Notes: generated by a model from the letters alone, not told the origin. Shown: positions 49,999 to 61,851, numbered from the stretch's first letter. The stretch: DNA of 64,000 nucleotides from Archangium sp. (GCA_030681645.1 JAUXRX010000001.1:62001-126000); one strand, 5' to 3'. Program-made: numbers and translations.

Positions 49999-51592
49999 CG
50001 CGGCGGCTTGCGGGCGTGCGTCGCCTCTTCGAACGCGTGGCCCAGCGCCAGCACCTGCGCGTCACTCCACGCCGCGCCCACGAAGCTCAGCCCCACCGGC
50101 AGCTCGCCCACGAAGCCCATCGGCACGGTGAGGTGCGGGCAGCCCGCCACGGCGGCCGGCGTGGAGAACGAGGTGGTGTAGTGGTCGCCCAGCGCGAGGT
50201 CGGTGTGCCAGGCCGGCGCGTCGGTGGGCGCCACCAGCGCGTCGAGCCGATGCTTCTCGAGCAGGCCGTGCAGCGCGGTGCGCGCCAGCCCGCAGGTGGC
50301 CAGCGCCTTCTTGTACGCGGGGCTGGTGAGCGGACCCTTCTTCGCCGCGGCCAGGAAGTGCTGCTGGCCGAAGTACGGCAGCTCTTCCGCCGCGTGCACC
50401 TGGTTGAAGGCGATGAGGTCGGTGAGCTGCTTCATCGGCCCACCGCGCGCGCCGAGGTACGCGTCGAGGTCGGCCTTGAGCTCGAAGAGCAGCACCTCGA
50501 GCTCGGCCTCTTCGTACGCCGAGGTGGGGAGCTCGACGTCGACCAACACCGCGCCCGCGGTGGTGAGCGCGGCGAGCGCGTCCTTCGTCACCGCGGCCTG
50601 GCTCCAGCTCCGCTCCACCAGCGAGCGCACCACGCCCAGCCGCGCGCCGCGCAGGGTGGCCGCGCCGAGCCCCGCGGTGAAGCTCCCAGGCCGCTCACCC
50701 CGAGCGGAGCTCCCAGACCGTTCACCCCGAGCGGAGTCGAGGGGCCGGGCGTTGAGCGACTTCGGAAGCTTCGCGGTGGCCGGATCGCGCGCATCGAGGC
50801 CGGCGATGGCGTCGAGCACCAGCGCCGCGTCGTACACCGTGCGCGTCATCGGGCCCGCGGTGTCCTGGCTGTGCGCCAGCGGAATGATGCCCGCGCGAGA
50901 GACCAGCCCCAGCGTCGGCTTGAAGCCCACCACGCCGCAGACCGACGCAGGCGAGACGATGGAGCCATCGGTCTCGGTGCCGATGGCCGCGGCGCACAGG
51001 CTCGCCGCCGCCGCCGCGCCCGAGCCGGAAGACGAGCCCGAGGTGTTGCGGGTGAGCACGTAAGGGTTCTTCGTCAGGCCACCCCGCCCGCTCCAGCCCG
51101 ACGTCGACGCGCGGCCGCGCATGTTCGCCCACTCGGACAGGTTGGTCTTTCCCAGCAGCACGGCGCCCGCTTCCCGCAGCCGCTGCACCACGAAGGCATC
51201 ACGCGCAGGGGTGGGCGCGTCGAGCAACGCCAGCGAGCCCGCGGTGGTCTTCATCGCGTCGGCGCTGTCGAGGTTGTCCTTCACCAGCACCGGCAGGCCG
51301 TGCAGCGGGCCGCGGGGGCCCTTCTCCCGGCGCTCCTCGTCGAGCGCCTCGGCGATGCGCAGCGCGTCGGGGTTGCGCTCGATGACGCTCTTGAGGCCGG
51401 GGCCCTTCACGTCGACCGCGTCGAGGCGCGCGAGGTACGCCTCGACCAGCGCCTTCGCGGTGACCGTGCCTGAGGCGATGGCTTCGGCGAGCTGGCGCAG
51501 CGACTTCTCTTCGACCTCGTAGGCCGCTGTGGGGGTGGCGCCGAGCGCCAGCGTCGCCACGCCGCCGACGAGCAGCGTGCGGCGGTCCACCT

Positions 51593-51596
<4 letters not shown>
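49983..51596 (-). CDS. Amidase signature family protein, Tat-exported
   Basis: 537 residues. A twin-arginine-like leader (VDRRTLLVGGVATLALGAT) predicts export of the folded enzyme. The amidase signature Ser-cisSer-Lys triad is present: Lys in VLVKDNLDS, Ser in the NTSGSSSGSGAAAAA block, and the nucleophile Ser in ETDGSIVSPAS. A family-A repeat pair is read in frame near residues 284-301 (LDSARGERSGSSARGERPG), in a loop. Substrate unknown; members include peptide amidases and glutamyl-tRNA amidotransferase subunits. It begins inside the stop of the upstream kinase gene (4-base overlap). Confidence 0.87.
50691..50744. repeat. Family A repeat pair, in frame in the amidase gene
   Basis: CCGCTCACCCCGAGCGGAG, then CCGTTCACCCCGAGCGGAGT in the same orientation. 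It adds about 18 residues to the amidase in a variable loop. Confidence 0.85.
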
Positions 51597-53680
<2,084 letters not shown>

Positions 53681-53874
53681 CCGTGACCTGAGGGCAGAGT
53701 CTACCCCTTTGGCAGGGGGCGTCTCTTTTTGTTCGGGGTAGAAATTTCCCGTGGCGATGAAGCCTGTGCGCACACCAGCGCGGAGTCCGGCCTTCCCATC
53801 GCGCCGCGATGTCGAACAGTTCCTTGCTTGAGGCCTCAAGCTCTGCGGCCCACGCGCCGACTTGCGGGTTGGCG

Positions 53875-56800
53875 TCAGGCGCCGGGGAGGAGCCTCGCGC
53901 GCAGCCGTTCGCTGAACTCCTTCGGTCGATAGTAACCAGAAGCGCGCATGAATTCATCCGCGGCGCCTAGCTGTTCCCGTGCCTGCCGCAGTTTGCCCGT
54001 TGCGATGAAGCAAGCAGCAAGGTCGAGGGCCCGCGCCGTCTGCTCGGCAGGTGTCCGGCTCGGCGCCCTCTGTGCCAGTTCCATGGCTTCTTGGTTACGC
54101 CCCTCCAGAATCAGCAACTGGACCGACTCCTTTGCCTTCACGCCCAGCGACTCCTTCACGAGCCGATGCTCGGCGTCGAACTTCAGCGCCTCCGCCAGGT
54201 TCCCTCGTCTGATCGCGATCCGACTCAACACCTTCGCCCTGAGTCGTACGGAGTCACGATCCTTCCTCGTGATCGCCTTGAGAATCCTCTCGGCTTCATC
54301 GAGATTGCCGAGGCCTTCGTGTGCCCGCGCCACCAGAAAATCCAAGCTCTCGGTGCCTGTCGCGCTTGCCGCCAACTTCAGAGCGTCCTCGTAGCGCCCC
54401 TGATGAATGAGTAAATCGATCCGAACCCCGACAAAGAGGAGTTCGAACGGGAACTCCTGTTCGAACTCCTCGAGCAACCGCGCGCCTTCGTTCACCCGAC
54501 CATCGAAAAGCGCCAACTGCACCAACCGCACGGCCGGCCCTCCTCCATCCAGGCCAATGTCCTGCTCACGGGCAACCGCCAACGCCAACTCGGAGTACCG
54601 ACGAGCGGAGTCATTACTATTGTCGAGGTGATAATGAGTATGCGCAAGGCAATGATATACACCGAGTCTAACGTCTGCATTTGCATTCCAATCGTGACAA
54701 CTGAACGCGAGCTCGAACCGGTGCGTCAAATCGCGCTGCTGCCTGAGTGATCCTCGCTCATGGAGTGCCTGGTGCACGCCGCGACCATCGTAGATCTCCC
54801 AAGCAGTTTCGAAGTCGTCGGCGCCCAGATAGCACTCGATAGCGAAGACGATTCGTTCGAGCGTCTCCGGGTCGTTGACACCATAGATGAAGACGTCATC
54901 CGGCGAGGCGACTGCCGCCCTCGCCCAGATGAGATGAGCCTGCCGAGAGCCCCCCTGATCGAACCAAGTCGAGAATGCGAGTTTCATCAACGCATGGGCC
55001 GTGAAGCGAGGTCTCCCATCCGGCCCCTCGAAGGTGTCGATGAACCCACGCTCGATGAGGGGGTCGGTAATCTCTTTCCTGATGCGCGCCCGCTCGTTTG
55101 CGGTCCGTGACGAAATCGTGGGCACGAGAATGTGCAGATCGGACTCCGTCATCGGCCGTAGGGGAATGCACAACATCTGCAGGAAGTGCCTTTGCTCCTC
55201 GCTGAGTTCGTCGCGCGACGCGGTGACGATGCGGGAGAGGCGCTCCCCTTCGGTCGAAGCGGAAAAGATGGCCGGATCACCGACGAGCAATTCGAGGGAT
55301 CTCGCGGAGATTCGGTGCCGGGCCATGTAGAGCCCCGCAGCCCGCAGGCAAAGTGGATGCCCTCGAAAATGTGCGGCGCACTCGAGGAGTTCCTCTTCGG
55401 TGCCTCCGACTCCGAGCGAGCGAAGGAGGCTCGCCGCACCTTCTGGGTCGAGTTCAGCCAGTTCCACCTCGAGGTGTCCGCTCCTGCTCGTGAAGCCTTT
55501 CACTGGCACACGCGTGGTGAGAACGCCAAGCGCATGGCTCTGAGAGCAGATCTGATCAAGAAGCCCCAAGACTTCACCGTGCGACACCGCGATCTCTCCA
55601 TGGTGCGCACTGCGCTCATCGCCGAGCGTCTGCGTGGTCTCCAGACCATCGAGCACCAGCATTGTCCGTTGACGCTCCAACGCATCTCCCACTTGAGTGC
55701 GTGCCCGGCGCAGTTGCACGTCGCGGTCGGCGCCACGGGTGAACCAGGCGGATGAATCACAGCCCAGAATGGCTCCGACGCTGGTGAGGAAGGTCTCGAT
55801 ATCTCGGGTTGCGCGCTCATAGAAGGAGAACCAGATCACTTGGTCGAAACGCTTCCGCCAAACGTCGCTCTCGATCAGATGATTGACGAAAGTGGATTTC
55901 CCCATGCCGCCGGGGGCGTGGAAGGTGATGAGGCTGATGTTGCGCTTCTCTATCGGATCGAACCCCGAGGCGATTGTCTCAGCGAGGCGCTTCAATTCCG
56001 CCTGCCGACCGACGAACTTCGCGGGAATTGGAAGGCGGTGAATCCGCATGACCTTGCGTTGGGCGCCGTTCGCCTGACCAGCCGCGGCAGGCCGCGGCCG
56101 GTCAGGATCGACAGGAGCGACAGGAGCGACAGGAGCGGGAGGCTGTGGTTCTGATGCATCGAGCGCAGCAAAGGCGCCAGTCTTCACTAGCATCCGCGTC
56201 GCAACGGCAGCGGTCGTACACGCGAATCGCGTCCACGCCTCCTCGCGCTTCCAACCAATGATGTCGCTTATTCCTCGGATCGTCAGGTAAGGCACGCCTC
56301 TCGGCGAACAAGCTGCAAGAGCACCCGCGGACTCCATCTCCTTGGCATCAATGCCCTTGATGACCTTTCTCCAGAGTTTCATCAATTCAGGATCCTTGAC
56401 CAGCCGATCGCTCGAAGCGATTCCTCCAGCTCTGATGATGACCTTGCTGCGTTTGCGCAGTACGTGACTGTCAAAGGCGGCTTTGATCGACTTGTTCCAG
56501 GCCCCGTCGCGGGTGGTGCACTTGCCCCCTACTCCTGGCTTGAGAGACTTGAGCTTCGGCCATTTCACAGTTGCCAGCAGGGCCGGGAGGCGCTCGACGA
56601 TTCGTACGGCCGTGATGTGGAGGTCGGGCGTGCTGGCGTTGTAGCGCCGCTCTCTTGTCCCGGTGTCCTCGATGGAGACGTCGATGATGCTGCTTGAAAC
56701 GATCACGTCGCCCAGCGTGAAGTCCTCGCTCGGGATCCCACCTGCAATTCCGACAACAAGAACGAACCGAGGAGCGAGATCCTCAATCATCTCAGTGGCT

Positions 56801-57036
56801 GCACTCTGAGAGTGCTTATTGCCCTGCTTACACCGAGTGACGGCCACTCGCGCGGGACCCGCGGCAGTCGAGCAGAGACCTAGGTCGTAGTCTCTCCGTA
56901 AGCCTACACACGTTCTGCCTTCTCTGGGCGACCTTGGAAACACCGCGAGGACTGCGAGGTACTCTTCCTCCTTCATCGTGATGATCCCGACGTCGATGGT
57001 CCCTTTGACGCTTTGCGCTTTGGGCTTGGGTCGCAT
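53875..57036 (-). CDS. Nucleosidase-STAND NTPase-TPR conflict-type protein
   Basis: 1053 residues from the ATG at 57036. Residues 13-285 form a purine nucleoside phosphorylase/nucleosidase-type domain: VVGIAGG at 94-100, GDV at 109, EMES at 233-236, ISD at 256-258. After a Pro/Ala linker, a STAND NTPase core follows, with P-loop GGMGKST at 376-382, Walker B LVLDGLE at 460-466 and TTR at 507-509. A helical, TPR-like C-terminus runs from about 700. The gene is of lower GC than its neighbours, a sign of transfer. Proteins of this layout occur in NLR-like antiviral systems in bacteria and fungi, so a sensor-triggered nucleotide-cleaving defence is inferred. Confidence 0.85.
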   Translation of the reverse strand: MRPKPKAQSVKGTIDVGIITMKEEEYLAVLAVFPRSPREGRTCVGLRRDYDLGLCSTAAGPARVAVTRCKQGNKHSQSAATEMIEDLAPRFVLVVGIAGGIPSEDFTLGDVIVSSSIIDVSIEDTGTRERRYNASTPDLHITAVRIVERLPALLATVKWPKLKSLKPGVGGKCTTRDGAWNKSIKAAFDSHVLRKRSKVIIRAGGIASSDRLVKDPELMKLWRKVIKGIDAKEMESAGALAACSPRGVPYLTIRGISDIIGWKREEAWTRFACTTAAVATRMLVKTGAFAALDASEPQPPAPVAPVAPVDPDRPRPAAAGQANGAQRKVMRIHRLPIPAKFVGRQAELKRLAETIASGFDPIEKRNISLITFHAPGGMGKSTFVNHLIESDVWRKRFDQVIWFSFYERATRDIETFLTSVGAILGCDSSAWFTRGADRDVQLRRARTQVGDALERQRTMLVLDGLETTQTLGDERSAHHGEIAVSHGEVLGLLDQICSQSHALGVLTTRVPVKGFTSRSGHLEVELAELDPEGAASLLRSLGVGGTEEELLECAAHFRGHPLCLRAAGLYMARHRISARSLELLVGDPAIFSASTEGERLSRIVTASRDELSEEQRHFLQMLCIPLRPMTESDLHILVPTISSRTANERARIRKEITDPLIERGFIDTFEGPDGRPRFTAHALMKLAFSTWFDQGGSRQAHLIWARAAVASPDDVFIYGVNDPETLERIVFAIECYLGADDFETAWEIYDGRGVHQALHERGSLRQQRDLTHRFELAFSCHDWNANADVRLGVYHCLAHTHYHLDNSNDSARRYSELALAVAREQDIGLDGGGPAVRLVQLALFDGRVNEGARLLEEFEQEFPFELLFVGVRIDLLIHQGRYEDALKLAASATGTESLDFLVARAHEGLGNLDEAERILKAITRKDRDSVRLRAKVLSRIAIRRGNLAEALKFDAEHRLVKESLGVKAKESVQLLILEGRNQEAMELAQRAPSRTPAEQTARALDLAACFIATGKLRQAREQLGAADEFMRASGYYRPKEFSERLRARLLPGA

Positions 57037-57215
57037 GAGCAAAGAATCTCGGCAAAAGAAACCAAGATCCAGAAAGAACGTTTCGGAGTTCGAACCAAGA
57101 ACAGACGTCCGCGGGACGTGACTTTCCTTGGCACCAAAGTCGCCGCCCCCTGATTCGTCTCGGCGCTCGGCGCGCAGCTGGGAGAGCGACGATGGGCACC
57201 ACCATCGAGCCTCCG

Positions 57216-58224
57216 TCACCGCGCCCAGCTCTCGGTCTGCCGGGTTGTCGTTCTCGTTCGCCAACGCTCGAGCTGCGCTTCAGGCGGAGGCGACGGAGGC
57301 AGACCGAACACCACCCGGGTCACCACGTCTTCGAGCACGTGGCGCGCTCCCGTCTCGGCCGCCTCTCGCGCCGCCTCGAAGATTGAGCCGCCACGCGCCC
57401 GGCCGAACCAACCGGTGCCGGCCGCGCCCCGCGCCGTCGCTCTTGAGCGTGAAGAACTCCCAGGTGAGCCACGGCGCCGCGAGGGCCAGCCGCTCGACGA
57501 GCCGCGCCTCGACGCGCTGGCCACCCCACCGCTCGCGCCCCTCGAGCGGCTGCTGCGTCGCCGCGTCGTACGGCCCGATGGACCGCGCCTCGAGCACGTC
57601 ACGCGCGATGACGACCTTCTTCACCCGCTGAGGGCCCGCCGCGCCGCACCACGCGAGGTCGGCGCCGTCGAGCGCGCGCACCGCGGTCACGACCAGATGC
57701 TGCCCGCCGACGTCGAGCACGTCTCCGGCCTCGAGCGGGCGCGACCACGAGACCTGCACACGCGCGACCTCGCCCTCACGCCCGGCCGCGCTGACCTCGC
57801 CCACGCACCCGCCCGGAACGCGGAGCGACGCGTCGACCACCTCGCCGGCCTTCTCTCCGAAGATGGCGCGCAGCAGCTTCTCTTCGGGCGAGAGCTGCAC
57901 CGCGTCGCGCGGCACCACCCTGCCCACCAGGAACATCCCCGGCCGCACCGAGGTGCCGACGCGCACCAGCCCGCCCTCGTTGAGGTGCGCGAGCGCCTCC
58001 TCGCCGACGTTCGGCAGGTCGCGGGTGAACTGCGCGCGGCCGTGCGGCGTGTCGACGAGGCCCGTCTCGAACCACTACGAGTGCACGCTCGCGAGCCGCT
58101 CGGCGAAGGTGGCGTCGACCTCGACGGTGCCCGGCGCGAGCAGGCTCGATTGAGCCACGCGCGCCTGCGGGCCGAGCGACACGATCGGGTGAGGAAGCGC
58201 AGTGCGGTGGTTCGCGTCGGTCAT
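57216..58224 (-). pseudogene. Degenerate mini-RpoB (RNA polymerase beta-like) gene
   Basis: The start is probably the ATG at 58224 (MTDANHRTALPHPIVSLGP). It matches RpoB patterns: RDLPNVGEEALAHLNEGGL, VRVGTSVRPGMFLVGRV, SPEEKLLRAIFGEKAGEV, then SIGPYDAATQQPLEGRERWGGQR and LTWEFFTLKSD. The chain is far shorter than RpoB (about 335 versus over 1300 codons). An in-frame TAG at 58075-58077 replaces what should be a Tyr, and a frameshift near 57437 is needed to continue into the C-terminal part (GSIFEAAREAAE). The RNA-binding and catalytic core motif GDKxxxRHGNKG is absent. Decayed paralogue or sequencing error. Confidence 0.75.
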
Positions 58225-58254
58225 CGCGGCGCAGCGTAGGCTCAGGCGCTCCCC

Positions 58255-58812
58255 ATGATGAAGACCACGGCGCAACTCTTCGAGCAGGGCATGGCGGCGA
58301 TCTCCCTCTCGCACCACGCGGACTACCACTCGGAGTTCGTGGGCGACCTCCAGGACGCGGTGGCCGCGTTCGACCAGGTGCTCGCGCTCGAGCCGACGCA
58401 CCTGCGCGCGCTGCAGGAAAGGGGCTTCGCGCTGGCGCTGCTCGATGAGCACGAGCGCGCGCTCGACTCCTTCGTGGCCGCGGTGTGCCTGGCGCCGGCC
58501 GACGCCGAGCTTCGCCTCGCGGTGGCGCAGTCGCTGCTGAAGCTCGAGCGCCCGGAAGCCGCCCTCGCGTCACTCGACGAGGTGCTGCGGCTGCGGCCGG
58601 GCGACCCCGAGGCGCTCTTCCGGCGGGCCTCGGCGTTGACGGCGCTGGGCCGCGACGCGGCGGCCGTCGCCGCGTGGGACGAGGTGCTCGCCCTGCCCGA
58701 CAACCGGAGCCTCAACCTGCACGGCCGCACCATGCGCGTGCTCACCGGAGACTTCCGCCGCGACCAGGCGAAGGCCGCTCGCGCGCTGGCCCTGGGCAGG
58801 CTCGGCCGATAA
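58255..58812 (+). CDS. TPR-repeat protein
   Basis: 185 residues, ATG at 58255 (a second at 58258). It has three or more tetratricopeptide units (AVAAFDQVLALEPTHLRALQERGFALA, SLLKLERPEAALASLDEVLRLRPGD, LFRRASALTALGRDAAAVAAWDEVL). No signal peptide or membrane span is visible, so it is a cytosolic scaffold. It is divergent from the mini-RpoB, with 30 bases between starts. Role unknown. Confidence 0.82.
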   Translation: MMKTTAQLFEQGMAAISLSHHADYHSEFVGDLQDAVAAFDQVLALEPTHLRALQERGFALALLDEHERALDSFVAAVCLAPADAELRLAVAQSLLKLERPEAALASLDEVLRLRPGDPEALFRRASALTALGRDAAAVAAWDEVLALPDNRSLNLHGRTMRVLTGDFRRDQAKAARALALGRLGR

Positions 58813-58826
58813 TCGCTGCGCGACCC

Positions 58827-58900
58827 CTACTGACTCGGGCCCGGCTGACGCGGAAGCCCGCCTCGAGCGGCATGAGCACGCCCAGCATCTCGAACAGCTC
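58827..58900. repeat. Gene fragment duplicated from the right-edge membrane protein
   Basis: CTACTGACTCGGGCCCGGC, then CGGAAGCCCGCCTCGAGC and AGCATCTCGAACAGCTC. It matches 63774-63869 over all but a 22-base gap and a few substitutions. It would be the last codons and stop of a minus-strand paralogue; the rest is gone. Confidence 0.85.
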
Positions 58901-58917
58901 CGACGGCGGAGACCGCA

Positions 58918-59109
58918 GTGAGTGACGACGACGACGAGGAGCCAGCGAAGCAGCTCGAAGTGGTGACCGAGCTGGACGAAGCGGCGTCGCTGCGCCGCTG
59001 GCCTGCGCCGCAGTCGGTGTCTCCGCCCCCCCGGCCGCTTCGGCTCATCAAGCGCCTGCTTGGAGCGGACGCACTTTTCTGGACCGTGGCCACGGCCCTG
59101 TGCATCTAG
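58918..59109 (+). CDS. Possible small membrane protein
   Basis: 63 residues from a GTG at 58918, preceded by GGAGA. It starts acidic (MSDDDDEEPAKQLEV) and ends with a hydrophobic tail (LLGADALFWTVATALCI). It ends 8 bases before the ECF sigma gene and could be the first gene of that operon, perhaps a tiny regulatory partner. It could also be a chance frame, since it follows a degenerate gene fragment. Confidence 0.42.
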   Translation: MSDDDDEEPAKQLEVVTELDEAASLRRWPAPQSVSPPPRPLRLIKRLLGADALFWTVATALCI

Positions 59110-59116
59110 GGGCCGA

Positions 59117-59704
59117 ATGAACGCCGCTCGGCCTCATCTCCAGCCCGTCAGCGACCGGGAAGCAGCGGAGCTCGCCGAGCTGGCCGCTGGCATCGCCCGC
59201 GGCGAGCGCGAGGCCATCGGGCGCTTCTTCGACCGCTTCGAGCGTGAGGTGAACCGGTTGGTGTGGACGATGCTCGGCGCCGACCCGGAACACGACGACC
59301 TCGTCAACGAGGCCTTCGAGACGATGTTGAAGAAGATCTCCTCGCTCCGCCTTCCCGGGGCGATGTACGGCTGGGTCCGGCAAATCACCGTCAACACCGT
59401 GCGCATGGAGCTGCGACGCCGGAGGTGGCGGCTCTTCACCTCGAATGACGAAGCGGTGCTGACTCACCCGGACCTCAACGTGCCCGACGAGCAGGAACGG
59501 GCGCGGCTGCGGCACCTCTACGCCGCGCTGGGGCGGCTCAACCCTGACGACCGGACCCTGGTGGTGCTGCGACACCTCGAAGGCCTGGAGCTGACCGAGC
59601 TCGCCGACACGCTCGACTGCTCGCTCTCGACCTTGAAGCGCCGGCTGGCGCGCGCAGAGCACCGCCTCGCGCGGACCCTTGGCAGAGGTGAACATGAGCG
59701 GTGA
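59117..59704 (+). CDS. ECF-family sigma factor
   Basis: 195 residues from the ATG at 59117. Sigma region 2 reads FFDRFEREVNRLVWTMLGADPEHDDLVNEAFETM, and region 4 reads LGRLNPDDRTLVVLRHLEGLELTELADTLDCSLSTLKRRLARA. It has the short two-domain layout of ECF sigma factors, with no regions 1 or 3. It is followed by a FecR-like gene starting 11 bases inside its end, which is the usual sigma and cell-surface-signalling partner order. It probably redirects RNA polymerase on an envelope signal. Confidence 0.92.
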   Translation: MNAARPHLQPVSDREAAELAELAAGIARGEREAIGRFFDRFEREVNRLVWTMLGADPEHDDLVNEAFETMLKKISSLRLPGAMYGWVRQITVNTVRMELRRRRWRLFTSNDEAVLTHPDLNVPDEQERARLRHLYAALGRLNPDDRTLVVLRHLEGLELTELADTLDCSLSTLKRRLARAEHRLARTLGRGEHER

Positions 59705-60884
59705 ATCTCCCTTCGACCCGGCCCGGCGTTCGCTCGGCAACGGGCCTTCCGACGGGCGGCGCAGCCTTCAGCGCGTGCGGCTGCTGCGCGGCCAACCGCG
59801 CCCTTCGGCGAGGAAAGTCGCTGTGCCCCTGGGCCTCGGCGCCCTCGCTCTGGCGGGCGCGCTGGGCTTCGTGCTGCTCCGGCCCGCGGCGGTGCTGGTG
59901 CGCGACGGCGCTGGCCCGATCGAGCCGGGCACGCTGCTGGTGGCCGACGGACCCCGCGAGCTGGCCTTCTCCGACGGCAGCCAGGTGCTGCTGCAGGGAG
60001 GCAGCGCGGCCCGCCTCGAGGCCGTCGACCCCGACCGGGTGGAGCTGGTGCTCGAGCGGGGGCACCTCGAGGCGCACGTGATGAAGGGCACAGGTCGCAC
60101 CTGGCGCTACCGCGCGGGCCCGTGGGCGGTGCGGGTGGTGGGCACGAGGCTGAGCATCGACTGGCGCCCTGAGCGCGCCGCCGTCGAGGTGTCAGTCACC
60201 GAGGGGGCCGTCGAGGTGTCAGGGCCTCGCGGCGCGACGGTGTTGGTGCGCGCGGGTGAATCGCTGCAGCGCTCGCTGCAAGCGAGCGCAGCGCCGCAGC
60301 CCGAGGCGCCCACGCTGGTCGGCGAACCACAAGCCGCTCCAGATGACCTGCGACGAGAGGCGCCGCGCGGCCCCAGGCGCGACCCTGCCCCCGCACCGCC
60401 GCCCGTGCCGGAAGCGCGCGAGGCGCGGGCCTCGTGGAAGGAACTGCTCGCGCGCGGGCTGCGCGCACAGGCACTGGAGGAGGCGAACGCGCAGGGCGTC
60501 TTCGCCGCGTCGCTGGAAGACGCCGATGCCCTGACCCTGGCGGATGCCGCGCGGCTGGAGCGGCGCAGTGACCTGGCCCAGCTGCTGCTGGCGCGGGTGG
60601 TCGAACGCGCCGGGCCGGACGCTCCAGAGGCCGCCTTCCTTCTCGGACGGCTGGAGCTCGACGCACACCGCGTCGAGGTGGCGCAGGACCTCTTTCATCG
60701 CTCGGTGGAACTCGCGCCCGAGGGGCCCTTCGCAGAGCAGGCCAGGGGCCGGTTGCTGGAACTTCTCCTGGACAAGCGCGACCTCCCTGCGGCGCGGGAG
60801 ATGGCCCGCGAGTATCTCGAGCATCACCCCGGCGGTGCCTGGGCCCAGCTGGCCCTGCGCCTCGAAGCAGGTGGCTCGCGGTGA
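59694..60884 (+). CDS. FecR-domain transmembrane protein
   Basis: 396 residues from the ATG at 59694. A cytosolic N-terminus (about 40 residues) and one transmembrane segment (VAVPLGLGALALAGALGFVLL) precede a periplasmic FecR domain (DGSQVLLQGGSAARLEAVDPDRV, VRVVGTRLSIDWRPERAAVEVSVTEG). The C-terminal part is Pro/Ala-rich and then TPR-like helices (LAQLLLARVVERAGPD, LELAPEGPFAEQARG). FecR proteins hold the sigma factor inactive or pass a signal to it. The gene overlaps the sigma gene by 11 bases and ends inside the next gene's GTG start. Confidence 0.88.
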   Translation: MSGESPFDPARRSLGNGPSDGRRSLQRVRLLRGQPRPSARKVAVPLGLGALALAGALGFVLLRPAAVLVRDGAGPIEPGTLLVADGPRELAFSDGSQVLLQGGSAARLEAVDPDRVELVLERGHLEAHVMKGTGRTWRYRAGPWAVRVVGTRLSIDWRPERAAVEVSVTEGAVEVSGPRGATVLVRAGESLQRSLQASAAPQPEAPTLVGEPQAAPDDLRREAPRGPRRDPAPAPPPVPEAREARASWKELLARGLRAQALEEANAQGVFAASLEDADALTLADAARLERRSDLAQLLLARVVERAGPDAPEAAFLLGRLELDAHRVEVAQDLFHRSVELAPEGPFAEQARGRLLELLLDKRDLPAAREMAREYLEHHPGGAWAQLALRLEAGGSR

Positions 60885-61807
60885 GCCTGCTGGTGCTGGT
60901 CGTCCTCGCTGGCGTCGACGCCCTGCCGCCTTCGCCCTCCGTGATCCTGGAGGCCGTCGACTGTCCCGAGGCGCTCACCGCCGCGATTCGTGACGAGCTC
61001 GAGGTGGCCGGGTTTCCCACGCTGGTGGCGTCGCGCAGCGCGCCGCAGGTCGCGTCCGTCATCGCGCGGTGCACGGGCGACCAGGTGGTGACGCGCATCG
61101 AGGACCGCATCACCTCGAAGTCCGTGGAGCGAACGCTGGCCTGGACGGCGGGCCCCCGCAGCGAGGTGCTGGTGGCCATTCAGGTGGTCGAGCTGCTGCA
61201 CGCCAGCCTGGCAGAGACCCGGTTCGCCGCGCTCACGCACGTGCCGCTGCCGGTGGAGCGGTTTCTTGCCGAGCGGGAGCCCACGCCTCCAACGCCCTGG
61301 GAGTTCTCAGCCGCGGGCGGGGTGATGTTCGCGCCCGGCGGGTTCGGGGTTCAGCCCGCGGTCTCGGCGGAGGTGTCGCGCGCGGTGTCGTCGTCGCCCG
61401 CGTGGCGCCTCGAGTTCGGAGCGGCGCTGGCCGCGACGGTTCACGCGACGGTGCTGCGCAGCACCGGAGGTCAGGCCGACGTCGGGTTGGTGGAGTCGTG
61501 TGCGCTGGCGGCCGCCGCCTTCGAGCGGGGCGGGTGGACCGCACGTCCCCGGGTCTCGCTGGGCGTGCTCCTGGTCTGGGGGGTGGGGCGCGCGGGCGGC
61601 GACTACGGCGCGGCCTCCGGAGCCACGGCGACCTTCGAGGTCGGGCTCGCTCTCTCTCTGGCTCGCGCCGTCACCTCGTGGCTTTCGGTGAAGGCGGGGT
61701 TGGGCGTGGCGGTGACGCCTTTCCCAGTGCAGGTGCGGCTGCCCGACGCGACCACGTCGATCGGATTGCCGGTGCTCTCGGCTCAGCTGGGCGTGGTGTT
61801 TCGGTGA
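60881..61807 (+). CDS. Predicted outer-membrane or periplasmic protein
   Basis: 308 residues from a GTG at 60881 (GTGA overlap with the FecR-like stop). A short leader (MSLLVLVVLAGVDALP) leads to a domain with VASRSAPQVASVIARCTGDQVV, and the second half is strand-rich with a terminal GLGVAVTPFPVQVRLPDATTSIGL...AQLGVVFR, consistent with a beta-barrel end. Its place third in a sigma-FecR operon suggests it is a structural or signal-transducing partner. No family recognised. Confidence 0.7.
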   Translation: MSLLVLVVLAGVDALPPSPSVILEAVDCPEALTAAIRDELEVAGFPTLVASRSAPQVASVIARCTGDQVVTRIEDRITSKSVERTLAWTAGPRSEVLVAIQVVELLHASLAETRFAALTHVPLPVERFLAEREPTPPTPWEFSAAGGVMFAPGGFGVQPAVSAEVSRAVSSSPAWRLEFGAALAATVHATVLRSTGGQADVGLVESCALAAAAFERGGWTARPRVSLGVLLVWGVGRAGGDYGAASGATATFEVGLALSLARAVTSWLSVKAGLGVAVTPFPVQVRLPDATTSIGLPVLSAQLGVVFR

Positions 61808-61851
61808 GCCGCGAAATCGGGCCGGTGCATCTGGAGCGCAGGAGGCTTCAA

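Noticed and set aside
54407..55755. Plus-strand frames opposite the STAND gene
   Set aside because: They are broken, overlap one another and lack leaders; the minus-strand gene explains the region.
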